This document shows, piece after piece, positions 18,340 through 28,500 of a stretch of 64,000 bases of DNA. The stretch lies in contig NZ_LSYT01000001.1 of NCBI RefSeq assembly GCF_001602525.1, positions 186,001-250,000 of the forward strand, given 5' to 3'. Source of the stretch: Flavobacterium chilense. Its GTDB lineage: Bacteria > Bacteroidota > Bacteroidia > Flavobacteriales > Flavobacteriaceae. The first letter of the stretch is position 1. The number at the start of each line of letters is the position of its first letter. The position numbers and the translations under genes are program-made. The notes below the pieces were generated by a model. That model was not told the origin of the DNA, searched no databases, and was given only the letters and a program-made list of their open reading frames with translations.

Positions 18340-19701
18340 TTATAAACGAAAAAATAATTGAAATAAATTCGTGTTAATGTTTGGTACACTGTAAGTTATT
18401 GTGGCGTTGTGTAGTGTTAAAATACGCTGAACTATACGTAATCCAAGGCCGAAACCAGATGTTCCTTTTGAATTTTCGCCACGCATAAAGGGTTGAAAAA
18501 GATTTTTTTGCTCGTTTTCGTTTAGTGTATTTCCAGTATTTGATACAGAAATAATCAGGTCATTATTTTTTGTACTTATTTTTACTCTTGCCTGTTTGTT
18601 ATTTGAATATACACAGGCATTTTTAAGCACGTTACTGAGAGCCACTTCTAATAATTTTTTATTACCTCTAACTTCGAGTGCAGTATCTAAGTCTTCATTT
18701 TCTTCCATTTCAAATAAAATGGTAAAGTCAGGAAAACTTCTTTTTAATTTCTCTATTGCTGAGAAAAGAATTTCATCCATTCTGTGAAACTCATTGTTCT
18801 CATATTTTTTATTATCCAGTTTGGATAGAATCAATAGTGAATTAATCAACTCTGTTAATTGATTGATATCGTTTAGAATTATTTTTAAAAAAGTCTGACC
18901 CTTAATCGATGTATTAGGATCTAAAACCATATTCTCTATTTGAGACGTAATTCTGGATAATGGTGTCCGAAGTTCATGAGAGGCATTTGCGGTGAATTCT
19001 TTTTGTTTTTGATAGGAAACTTCAATACGGTCCATCATAAAATTAAATTCGTTGGCAATCAAATCGATTTCATTATTTCGGCTTTTTGATTCTAAACGTG
19101 TATCGAGGTTGTTTTCGTTAATATCTCTGATCCTTTGATGAAAAGTACTTAAAGGGCTCATTACTTTTTTGATGGTAAAAGAAGTTAATATCCAGCAAAG
19201 ACAGGTAAAAAAGAGATAAGAGGCAACAAGTGTGTAGCGTAAAAAAAGGAGTTTTCGTTTACCGTAATTATCAGAAGCAGAAATTAAGGCATAAAAATCC
19301 TGATTGTTATTATGGTAGTAAACGCCATAAACTTCATGGTCTTCTTCTTGTTTAAAAAAACTGTTGTTTTCTTTTAGAAATTTTAAATCCTCTACAGACC
19401 AGTTTATTTTGGTGTCATCAATACTGCTATAAATGAGTTTATAATTCGAATCGAATATTAATGTTTTTTCGTCATAGAGTTCATTAATAGAGTTTTGATC
19501 AATTAACTTTAAAAGCTGATTGTCTACTTCTTTAACATCTACCAAAAGTTTGATATTCGAATATGCTTTTATTTCCAGACGATCCCTAAATTCTTCTTTT
19601 CTAAAATTAGAATATAAAAAGAAAATAACGGTAGATGCCAACCCAAAAAGGATTGTAAACAGCAAACTGACTAAAAGTGATATTCGGTTTTTTAATGTCA
19701 T
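18340..19701 (-). CDS. Sensor histidine kinase
   Basis: A 453-residue membrane kinase. Helix 1 is at about residues 8-29 and helix 2 at about 150-172 (LVASYLFFTCLCWILTSFTI), enclosing a periplasmic sensor of roughly 120 residues with no metal-binding His/Cys cluster that I can see. HAMP follows, then the H-box FTANASHELRTPLSR, the N-box NVLKNACVYS, and the G-boxes GTSGFGLGLRIVQRI. The G1 box reads SVSNTG rather than the usual D-x-G-x-G, a variant common in Flavobacteria. It overlaps the response-regulator stop by four bases (ATGA), so the two are translationally coupled. It probably controls the efflux genes downstream. Confidence 0.92.
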   Translation of the reverse strand: MTLKNRISLLVSLLFTILFGLASTVIFFLYSNFRKEEFRDRLEIKAYSNIKLLVDVKEVDNQLLKLIDQNSINELYDEKTLIFDSNYKLIYSSIDDTKINWSVEDLKFLKENNSFFKQEEDHEVYGVYYHNNNQDFYALISASDNYGKRKLLFLRYTLVASYLFFTCLCWILTSFTIKKVMSPLSTFHQRIRDINENNLDTRLESKSRNNEIDLIANEFNFMMDRIEVSYQKQKEFTANASHELRTPLSRITSQIENMVLDPNTSIKGQTFLKIILNDINQLTELINSLLILSKLDNKKYENNEFHRMDEILFSAIEKLKRSFPDFTILFEMEENEDLDTALEVRGNKKLLEVALSNVLKNACVYSNNKQARVKISTKNNDLIISVSNTGNTLNENEQKNLFQPFMRGENSKGTSGFGLGLRIVQRILTLHNATITYSVPNINTNLFQLFFRL

Positions 19702-20378
19702 TCGCGATCGCTCAAATAATATCCATAACCAATTTTGGTTCGAATGAGTTTTGTGTCGTGGTTTTTATCTATCTTTTTTCTAAGGAAATTGATGTAGACT
19801 TCAATCGTGTTCTGATTGGTTTCGATATGATAATCCCACAGTTTTTCGGCTATAAATTGTTTCGATAGTATTTTTCCTTTGGCATGAGCCAAAATCAAAA
19901 TTAATTTAAATTCTTTTGGAGTAAGCTTAATTTCTTTACCTGAACGATATACTTTCATTTCTGTTTCGAAAATTTCAAGATCCTGAACAATAATCTTTTT
20001 TTCAACTTGTTGCGGGATTTCTTTTCGTCTCAGTAATGAAGAAATTCTGGCGTATAATTCCTGAAAATGAAATGGCTTAACGAGATAATCATCTGCACCA
20101 TTATCAAACGAAGCCAGTTTATCATCAATCTCACTAAAAGCGGTAAGCATGATAATAGGCGTTTTTTTATCAATTTCACGAATCCCTTTACAAACATCTA
20201 TTCCGTTTATTCCGGGAACATTTATATCCAGAATGATTAAATCATATTCATACGGAAAATATTTTTTTAATAATAAAGCGCCATCATAGTAGGGGAAACA
20301 CTCGAATTCTTTTGAAGCAAAGAATACTGAGATCTCTTTTGATAAAGTAAAATCGTCTTCGAGTAATAGTATTTTCAT
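19698..20378 (-). CDS. OmpR/PhoB-family response regulator
   Basis: A 226-residue transcription factor. The receiver domain shows acidic pocket EDD (7-9), phosphoacceptor Asp51 in LIILDINVPG, Thr/Ser in MLTAFSE and Lys in DDYLVKPFHF. The C-terminal winged helix (TPKEFKLILILAHAKGKILS, then NQNTIEVYINFLRKKID, IRTKIGYGYYL) is standard for OmpR/PhoB. It is the first gene of the two-component pair and lies 68 bases downstream of the M42 gene. The gap contains the dyad at 20396-20425, which could be its operator. Likely target: the TolC-CzcA genes that follow. Confidence 0.93.
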   Translation of the reverse strand: MKILLLEDDFTLSKEISVFFASKEFECFPYYDGALLLKKYFPYEYDLIILDINVPGINGIDVCKGIREIDKKTPIIMLTAFSEIDDKLASFDNGADDYLVKPFHFQELYARISSLLRRKEIPQQVEKKIIVQDLEIFETEMKVYRSGKEIKLTPKEFKLILILAHAKGKILSKQFIAEKLWDYHIETNQNTIEVYINFLRKKIDKNHDTKLIRTKIGYGYYLSDRE

Positions 20379-20395
20379 TTAATTGTTTATTGGCA

Positions 20396-20425
20396 AATTC
20401 GGTCATTTTTATAAATAACCGAATT
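20396..20425. promoter_or_regulatory. Dyad upstream of the two-component operon
   Basis: AATTCGGT (20396-20403) and ACCGAATT (20418-20425) are a perfect 8-bp inverted repeat separated by 14 AT-rich bases, just before the response-regulator start. There is no T run after it on the minus strand, so it looks more like an operator than a terminator for the M42 gene. No regulator is proven. Confidence 0.35.
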
Positions 20426-20446
20426 GGCATTTTTTAAAACTTCTTT

Positions 20447-21535
20447 TTATTTAAAATAAGAAAAAGTTTCGTTATTTTCAATTTTCAGTAGAGATTCATA
20501 AATCAATTGTATCACATTTTCTACATCTTCTCTCTGAACCATTTCTACTGTGGTATGCATATATCGCAACGGTAAAGAAATCAATGCTGATGCTACACCG
20601 CCATTACTGTATGCAAAAGCATCAGTATCAGTTCCTGTAGCTCTTGACGTAGCGTGACGCTGAAACGGAATTTTCTTTTCCTCTGCAGTATCAACAATCA
20701 GATCACGTAATTTATTTTGTACGGCCGGAGCATAAGCAATTACTGGACCTTTTCCCATTTTAAGATCACCTTCAACTTTTTTGTCAATCATTGGGGTAGT
20801 GGTATCATGGCAAACATCTGTTACAATAGCAACGTTTGGTTTTATGGTTTGTGCAATCATTTCGGCACCACGTAAACCAATTTCTTCCTGAACTGAATTT
20901 ACAATATAAAGACCAAACGGAAGTGTTTTTTTATTTTCATGTAATAAACGTGCAACTTCTGCAATCATAAAACCACCCATTCTGTTATCGATAGCACGGC
21001 AAACAAATTTATTTTCGTTTAAAATCATAAATTCATCCGGATAGGTAATAACGCAACCCACATGAACACCCATTGCTTCAACTTGTTCTTTGGTTTCGCA
21101 GCCTAAATCAATAAATATATTGCTAATTTTTGGTGTTTCTTCTTTATCACGCAAACGGGTATGAATTGCCGGCCATCCAAAAACGCCATTTACAATACCT
21201 TTTTTGGTGTGAATGTGAACTCTTTTCGAAGGTGCAATCTGATGATCAGAACCCCCGTTTCTTATTACATACAGCAAACCATCATCAGTAATATAATTTA
21301 CATACCATGAAATTTCATCAGCATGCCCCTCAATAACAACTTTAAAAGGCGCATCAGGATTGATTACTCCAACAGCCGTTCCGTAAGTATCCGTGATAAA
21401 AGTATTTACATATGGTTTTAAATAATTCATCCAAAGTTTTTGCCCTTCACTTTCATAACCTGTAGGTGAGGCGTTATTAAGATAGCTTTCCAGGAAAGCA
21501 ATAGAGGTATCTTTTAAGATAGATTCTGTACTCAT
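20447..21535 (-). CDS. M42 family metallo-aminopeptidase
   Basis: A 362-residue cytoplasmic enzyme of the M42 (TET-like, glutamyl aminopeptidase/FrvX) family, built as a dodecameric aminopeptidase that trims peptides. Expected metal ligands and active-site residues can be seen: VIEGHADEISWYV (first His and Asp), CRAIDNRMGGFM (bridging Asp), VNSVQEEIGLRGA (catalytic Glu pair), VTDVCHDTTTP and, near the end, PLRYMHTTVEMVQ with the last His. The start ATG at 21535 is divergent from the DUF4294 gene 82 bases away. It has no functional link to the efflux operon that follows on the same strand. Confidence 0.93.
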   Translation of the reverse strand: MSTESILKDTSIAFLESYLNNASPTGYESEGQKLWMNYLKPYVNTFITDTYGTAVGVINPDAPFKVVIEGHADEISWYVNYITDDGLLYVIRNGGSDHQIAPSKRVHIHTKKGIVNGVFGWPAIHTRLRDKEETPKISNIFIDLGCETKEQVEAMGVHVGCVITYPDEFMILNENKFVCRAIDNRMGGFMIAEVARLLHENKKTLPFGLYIVNSVQEEIGLRGAEMIAQTIKPNVAIVTDVCHDTTTPMIDKKVEGDLKMGKGPVIAYAPAVQNKLRDLIVDTAEEKKIPFQRHATSRATGTDTDAFAYSNGGVASALISLPLRYMHTTVEMVQREDVENVIQLIYESLLKIENNETFSYFK

Positions 21536-21558
21536 AAAAATATTTTTTTGCTAATTTA

Positions 21559-21566
21559 TAAATTTG
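21559..21566 (+). promoter_or_regulatory. -7 box upstream of the DUF4294 gene
   Basis: TAAATTTG matches TAnnTTTG, 51 bases before the ATG at 21617, in the short divergent region shared with the M42 gene. Confidence 0.45.
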
Positions 21567-21616
21567 GTATTAGAGTTGTGTATAAATATATAATTTTACA
21601 CTTAAATTATGATTCG

Positions 21617-22300
21617 ATGAGATTTACTTACTGTATTTTATTCTTTGCATTGATTTCGTTTTCTGCTCAGGCTCAGGTAAAGCCAAAAGAAAACCAGCAA
21701 ATGGGTTATATATTGACGGAACAGGATTCTATTTTAAACGATACAATCGAGTTACCTGAAATAATTATTTCAAAAGAAAAATTAGATCCCGAAAGTCAGA
21801 AACAATTTCTGATCCTTCAAAATCGGGTCTATAAAGTATATCCTTATGCAAAATTAGCCGCAGATCGTCTGACGGCTTTGAATCAGGGAATGGCCCGATT
21901 GAAAACCAATCGTGAAAAGAAAAAATACTTTAAGATTGTTGAAGATTATCTTAATAATGAATTTGAAGACAGGCTTAAAAAATTATCCCGAAAACAGGGA
22001 CAGATTTTAGTGAAACTGGTCCACAGACAAACCGGAATTACAACTTATGAATTAATAAAAACTTTAAAAAGTGGTTTTAAAGCATTTGTTTCGAATACCA
22101 CAGCTAACTTATTTGATATTACTTTAAAAGCAGAATATAAACCTTTTGAATCTAATGAAGATTATTTGATAGAGACTATTCTTCTTCGGGCATTTGAGTC
22201 TGGTCGACTGGTAAATCAAAAGCCGGCTAACCCAATTAATTATGACGAATTAATGACTCATTGGGAAGAAAAAGCAAAGCAGCAAAAATCTGCAAATTAA
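21617..22300 (+). CDS. DUF4294 domain-containing exported protein
   Basis: A 227-residue protein conserved in Bacteroidetes, of unknown function. The N-terminus is a signal peptide ending SAQAQ. The core DUF4294 is VYKVYPYAKLAADRLTALNQ followed by a Lys/Arg-rich helical stretch (REKKKYFKIVEDYLNNEFED) and GQILVKLVHRQTGITTYELI. I chose the ATG at 21617 because it gives a clean signal peptide and lies 51 bases from a -7 box; a start further upstream (21548) would place a basic, non-signal-like extension first. It ends with a clear terminator and appears monocistronic. Confidence 0.85.
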   Translation: MRFTYCILFFALISFSAQAQVKPKENQQMGYILTEQDSILNDTIELPEIIISKEKLDPESQKQFLILQNRVYKVYPYAKLAADRLTALNQGMARLKTNREKKKYFKIVEDYLNNEFEDRLKKLSRKQGQILVKLVHRQTGITTYELIKTLKSGFKAFVSNTTANLFDITLKAEYKPFESNEDYLIETILLRAFESGRLVNQKPANPINYDELMTHWEEKAKQQKSAN

Positions 22301-22313
22301 AACTCTTCGTTGT

Positions 22314-22358
22314 TACAAAAAAAAGACCCACAAATTATTTGTGGGTCTTTTTTTTTAT
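22314..22358 (+). terminator. Terminator of the DUF4294 gene
   Basis: A stem built on AAAGACCCACAAA / TTTGTGGGTCTTT (22322-22334 with 22338-22350), then eight or more T. Confidence 0.85.
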
Positions 22359-22593
22359 GGGAATATTCTTGGTTTGATCATTAAATTGTAAATATAAGAA
22401 TTAACTTATTATTTTATTTAATTCATGCATTTGATCGACAAATAAAAAACCTGTGTTTTTGTTAGATATTTAGCGTATTTCATGGTTTTATGTTCTGTTT
22501 TTAACAAATAATTGGTAAATAATATTTGTTATTTATAGTTTAATTTGTAGGTTTACTTTCTCTCAACCATTTATTAACCAAAATATTACCTTT

Positions 22594-25500
22594 ATGAAGA
22601 AAAAATTACTTAGTGTATTTATGCTATTACTGGCCATTCATCTATGGTCGCAAAAGGGATCTGATTCAGATTATACAGTCTCGGTAAATGGACATAAGAT
22701 TACTACTACAGCAAACTTTAAACAGCAGTTTAAAGCAAAGAAAAGTACGAGCAAGCAAAATCCTACAACGGAGTATACGCTGTTACAGTTCTCAAAAATT
22801 CCTTCAGTAGAAGAACAGGAGAAATTGAAATCACAAGGAATAACTTTATTGAGTTATTTGTCTAATAATGCTTATTATGCTGCGATAGATTCTGACTTTT
22901 ACAATAAGAGCAGTGCATCTGATAATATAAGAGCAGCAATAACAATCGATCCTACGTACAAATTAGATCCAATGATTGTTGATAATGCGATACCGGATTA
23001 TGCTGCTGAAGGTATAAACGGAATTAAAGTCGTGATTAGTTATTTTAAAGGCGTAGATACTAAAGTTATTTCACAGGATTTAGCGAGTCTGTTTTTAAGA
23101 GACAGTAAAAATGACACTACTTTTAACGAGGTTTATGTTCAGGCCAGCAAAGAAAAACTGGAAGAAATAGCAAAATTTAGCTGGGTGCAAAATATTGAGT
23201 TAGTTCCTGCACCGGTTGAAAGCGATAATAAACCTGGCGTAAGTTCGCACAAAGCAAATGTTTTAGGTTCTTTAATCCCTGGACTTGGTTACGGATTAAC
23301 AGGTAAAGGTGTGAAAATAGGTGTTTGGGATGGAAATCTTGAACAACATAAAGATCATACAGGCAGAGTAATCAATAGAGAGTATGAATATAATTCTTCG
23401 CATGGTGATCACGTTTCAGGAACAATTGGCGGTGCCGGTTTGTTAGATCCAAAAGCCAAAGGTATGGCACCGGAAGTACAAATGTTCGGATGGAATTTTA
23501 ATACCCAGTCTAATGGTTTATCAGTTCAACAAGAGAGAGTTATAGCTGCTAATCAGGATGGTATTGAAATTACATCAAATTCATTCGGAGTAAATCTAAC
23601 TTCCGGATACAACACAGGAAGATATAATACCGGAGATCGTGGAGATGATAATCTTACAACTTTGTTCCCTTATCTTTTAACGATTTATTCTAACGGAAAT
23701 GCGCAAACAGCTTATCCGGGCGGGTTTAATACATCAACAAAAAATTCAAAAAATGCTTTGCACGTTGCGGCAAACAATCCAGATGATTTAATTAGTAGTT
23801 ACAGTAGTTTTGGACCTACTATTGATGGTCGTTTGGTACCTCAGATTGCTGCAGTTGGTACAGATGTATATTCTTTGGATTATAGCAATTCTTATCAGGT
23901 AATGAGCGGAACCTCAATGGCTACACCTGGAACTACAGGTACTGTAGCTTTACTTTACGAAAGATATAAAAATATTTACGGGACAAAACCTCTGGCTTCA
24001 TTAATGAAAGCTTTGGTTGCAAATACAGCAAAAGATGCAGGTAATCCAGGTCCTGATTATAAATACGGTTTTGGTAATCTGAATGGTTTAAGAGCAGTTA
24101 AAGTTTTAGATAACAAAATGTTTTATACCGGAACAGTCGCAAATGGAGCTAGTTTTGAAAAGGATATTGTAGTTCCTGCAGGATTAGTTGGTTTAAAAGT
24201 TATGCTTGCTTATTCTGATGTACAAGGTACTCCTGGAGCAACTTCAATTCAGGTAAATGACTTAGATATCAAGATTGTAAAAGACGGAGTAACTACTTTA
24301 CCATGGATTTTAAATCCAACTACGCCAAATGCAAATGCTGTGCGCGGAGTAGATAATATGAATAATATTGAGCAGGTAACTTTAGATAATCCTGCACCGG
24401 GAACTTATAAAATTATCATTACAGGTACAAAAGTTCCTCTGGCAACTCAGGAATTCTCTGTTGTATATGATTATGTAGCTCCTGAATTAATTTTGACTTA
24501 TCCTGTAGGCGGAGAAAAATTTAATACAGAGACTACAGAATATATTCGTTGGGATTATGAAGGTGAACCAAAAAACTTTACAGTTGAATATTCAGTAGAT
24601 GGCGGAGTAACTTACCAGTTAATAGCAAAAGATATTCCTTCAGCGGCAAGAAATTTTGCATGGAAAGTACCTGCAGGAATTGTTGCCAATGCAAAAATAA
24701 GAGTTAGTGCTGGTACAAAGGTAGATGTTTCAACAGCAGTTTTTAATATTATTACTGAGCCTAAAAATTTAGTTATTGCACCTTCTGCATGTGGTGTTTC
24801 TTCTTATAAAATGGATTGGGATCCAATTGCAGGGGCAAAGTATGAAGTTCTTAAAATGAATGGCTATAAGTTTGATGTTGTTGCAACAGTAACAGATCCT
24901 ACATATACTTTTACTAATGTAACTTCAGGAAATGATAACTGGTTTTCAGTGCGAACTGTAGATATTGCAACCGGAATTGTTTCTGAAAGAGTTAGAGCTG
25001 TAAATGTAGAACCGGTTTCTGCACCAGTGCTAAGCGCAGTAACTTTACCATATTCAGAAAATTTCAATGCAAGAAAAGCAACCAATTATGTGTTTTCTAA
25101 AGGAACAACAGGTGTTGTGAAGTATGAATATATAGACCCAACATTTTTAGACGGAGCAAAAATGGCAGGATCTGGCGATGTGTCTTCATCTCCATGGGTA
25201 GCAAGTACTACTGTTAATGCTTTTGCAAACAACCCAAATTTTATTAAAAAAGTATCTTTTTGTAATATCGATGCAACAAGTCTTACAGGAAAATCAATTC
25301 GTGTTAAATTTAATATGATTTGGAATAGTGTTGGGCCAGCAAATAAAAACTTTTTTAGACTTACAGTAAACGGAATTCCACTAAACAGTCATGAAAATGT
25401 GGGAGTTTATGGAGGAACTGTTTTGTCAGGAAGTAAAGAGTTGATATATGATTTATCTGCTTATGCAGGAACAACATTTAATATAGCTTTTGAATCAGTT

Positions 25501-28500
25501 ATAGATAATGATGTAATAGTAGTAAGCAATGATAATGTTTATAGTTCAGTATTTATTGACAATGTTTCAATTTTTGAAGCAACTGCTACAGATCTTGAAT
25601 TATCTTCATTTACTACCAATACAGGGCTTACAGCTGCAGAAACTGTGAAAGTGAAAGTATACAATCATTCTCCTGTTGCAGTAAGTAATATTCCGGTTTC
25701 TTATAAAATTAATGGAGGGGCAGAAGTAGTTGAAACGATTCCTGGTCCGGTAAATCCGCTTAGTGAAGTTTCTTACGATTTCGTGCAAAAAGCAGATTTT
25801 TCAGCTCCGGGTGTATATAACGTAATTGGAAAAGTAAACTATCCAAATGATGCTCTTATTACAAATAATACAATTAATAAAGTAGTTTATAATGTTGGAT
25901 CTGATATTGTAATGGGGTCTAAAGCTTCTGAAACTACATGTTCAGCTGTATTTACAGATAGCGGAACCCGTTATACAAACTATGGAGACCAGCTTACACA
26001 AACTATTACTTTTAAACCGGGAACAGTTGGAAGCAGTATTAAAGTGGATTTTACTGATTTTGATTTGGAACAGGATTATGACTTCTTATATGTTTATAAT
26101 GGTCCAACAACGGCTTCTCCTTTAATAGGTACATTTACAGGAAGTAGTTTGCCTGCGTCATTAACTTCTACAGCTCTTGGAGGGGAATTGACTTTTAGAT
26201 TTACTTCTGATCAGATTGAAAACGGAAGAGGATGGATTGCAGATATTACTTGTGTTGCAAAACCAATTGTTAATGATGCAACTATAGCTTCTATTGTAAC
26301 CCCTGAGGTTTTAGGGAAAAAGACAAATGCTAATGATATTACAATCAGAGTTACTAATTTAGGGCCTAATGATTTAATAAACCATCCAGTATTTTATCAG
26401 GTTAACGGAGGAACAAAAGTTACTGATATTGTTCCTTTAATAGCTGCTTATTCTACGGTTAGTTTTACTTTTGCTACTAAAGCGGATTTATCTACCATTG
26501 GTGCAACTTACACGATTAAAAGTGGAGTTGATATAGCAGATGATAATCCTGCAAATGATACACGTGAAAAAATTGTATACAATCAAAATGAATTACCAGT
26601 TCATACAAACACAGATGGATATGCAATTTCAAGATTAAAATGGAACGATGTTGTAAACAATTCAGGAACGACAGCTTATTCTGATTTTAAAAATGTAAAA
26701 ATTCCGGTTTATGCTGGTTTTACATATCAGCCAGAAGTAACAATTACTAAACCTGAAACTCCAATTAATAAAGATCAAACTAGTACAGCTGGAATATTTA
26801 CAATGATCGTGATCGATTTAAATGGAGATGGTAATTTAACAGACGAATTCTATGCAGGAACATTTTGGGTAAATACAGTCCCAACTTCTGGATCACCAGC
26901 GATAGCATCAACAACAAGCACACATTATTTTAGAAATAATTCTACTTTGGTAGGAGGATTAACTATTCCGGCAGGTACAACTTCAGGTGAAAAGTTAATG
27001 CGTGTAATACATATGTTCCGTTCTCCATCTGAATACTATAATGTTAATTTGGGACCTACTATTGATGGATTAACAAGCTCAAGAGGAGATTTTGAAGTAG
27101 AAGAATATACTATTAATGTATTGCCTTTTACAGCAGCTGATGCAAGTGTAGAAAGAATAGTTGCACCAATTAAACCTGGTAATGCACCAGTATCTGTAAC
27201 TGCTTTGATTCGCAATTATTCAAATTCGGCAATTTCAAATTTCCCGGTAGCTTACAAAATTAATAATGGTACTGAGGTTGTGCAAAATTTCACTGCTTCA
27301 ATTGCAGCAGCTGCAACAGCTAACTTTACATTTACAACAAAAGCAGATTTAGGAGCTCCAGGAGATTATACAATTGATGTATATACAAAGCTATCAGGAG
27401 ATACTGATCCTACAAATGATTTAAAATCAGTTACACTTTCGCATGCTGCAAATTATTCTGTAAATGTAGCAGGGACTTTTGATGGCGTAAATGATTTTAT
27501 TAAAACAGATATTACGCCTGCTTTAAATCTTACTAATAATTACACCTATGAATTATGGGTAAATCAAAACAAACCATCAGTTTTTGGAAGATTATTAGAT
27601 AAGAGTACAGCACTGGTTTTTATACATAATAATAATAGTTTGTCACTGTATAAAGAAAACAGTTTAGTAATTTCTATTACAACTGCTACAGGCTCATATG
27701 TTATAAACACAGGATTAAATTCTATTAAGCAAAATACATGGCATCATATTGCTTATACAGTAAGTGCTGCTAATGTTTATACTGTTTATATTGACGGAGT
27801 TTCGGTTCCTTATACAAGTACTGGTACAGCCGGAGCAGCTTCTAGTAATGCTTCAGCACCAGCTTACATTGGTAATAACGCAGGTTTAGCTCGTGGTTTA
27901 ATTGGTAACATAGATGAAGTTCGTATATGGGCAGGAGTTAGAAATCAAGCTACAATTGCTGCAAATTCTACGACAAGATACATTGGGAACGAACCAGGTT
28001 TATTAGCTTACTATTCTTTTTCAGAAGGAGACAAACCGTTTGTTTTTGATAGTACTATAAGTGATAATACAGCTGTAGTTACAAATGCAGATACTGATGG
28101 CAGAGGAGCAGGTAAATTCTGGAATATCCCAGTATTATTGCAAAAATTAGAATTTGTAAATCAGTTATCGTCATCTTATGATGCTGCAACAAAAACGTTC
28201 TCAGTTCTGTTAAATGACGGGGCAGATATAACTACTGCAATTGCCAATTATTCTTTAGGAATGAAAAGTATTGCAAAAATAAATGGTATCACGCAAGTTA
28301 ACGGAGTAACACCAAACAACTACACAAACCCTGTTACTTTAACAGTTGAAGGTGTTGGGTTCAATACGGGAATTTCTGAAACCTATACAATTAAAGTTAT
28401 TACAGGTTTGAGTAACGAAAGTAAATTACTGGCGTATGATTTTAAAACAGTTTCAAACCCTGGATTGGTACAGGAAATCAATACAGATATTGTTGGAAAC

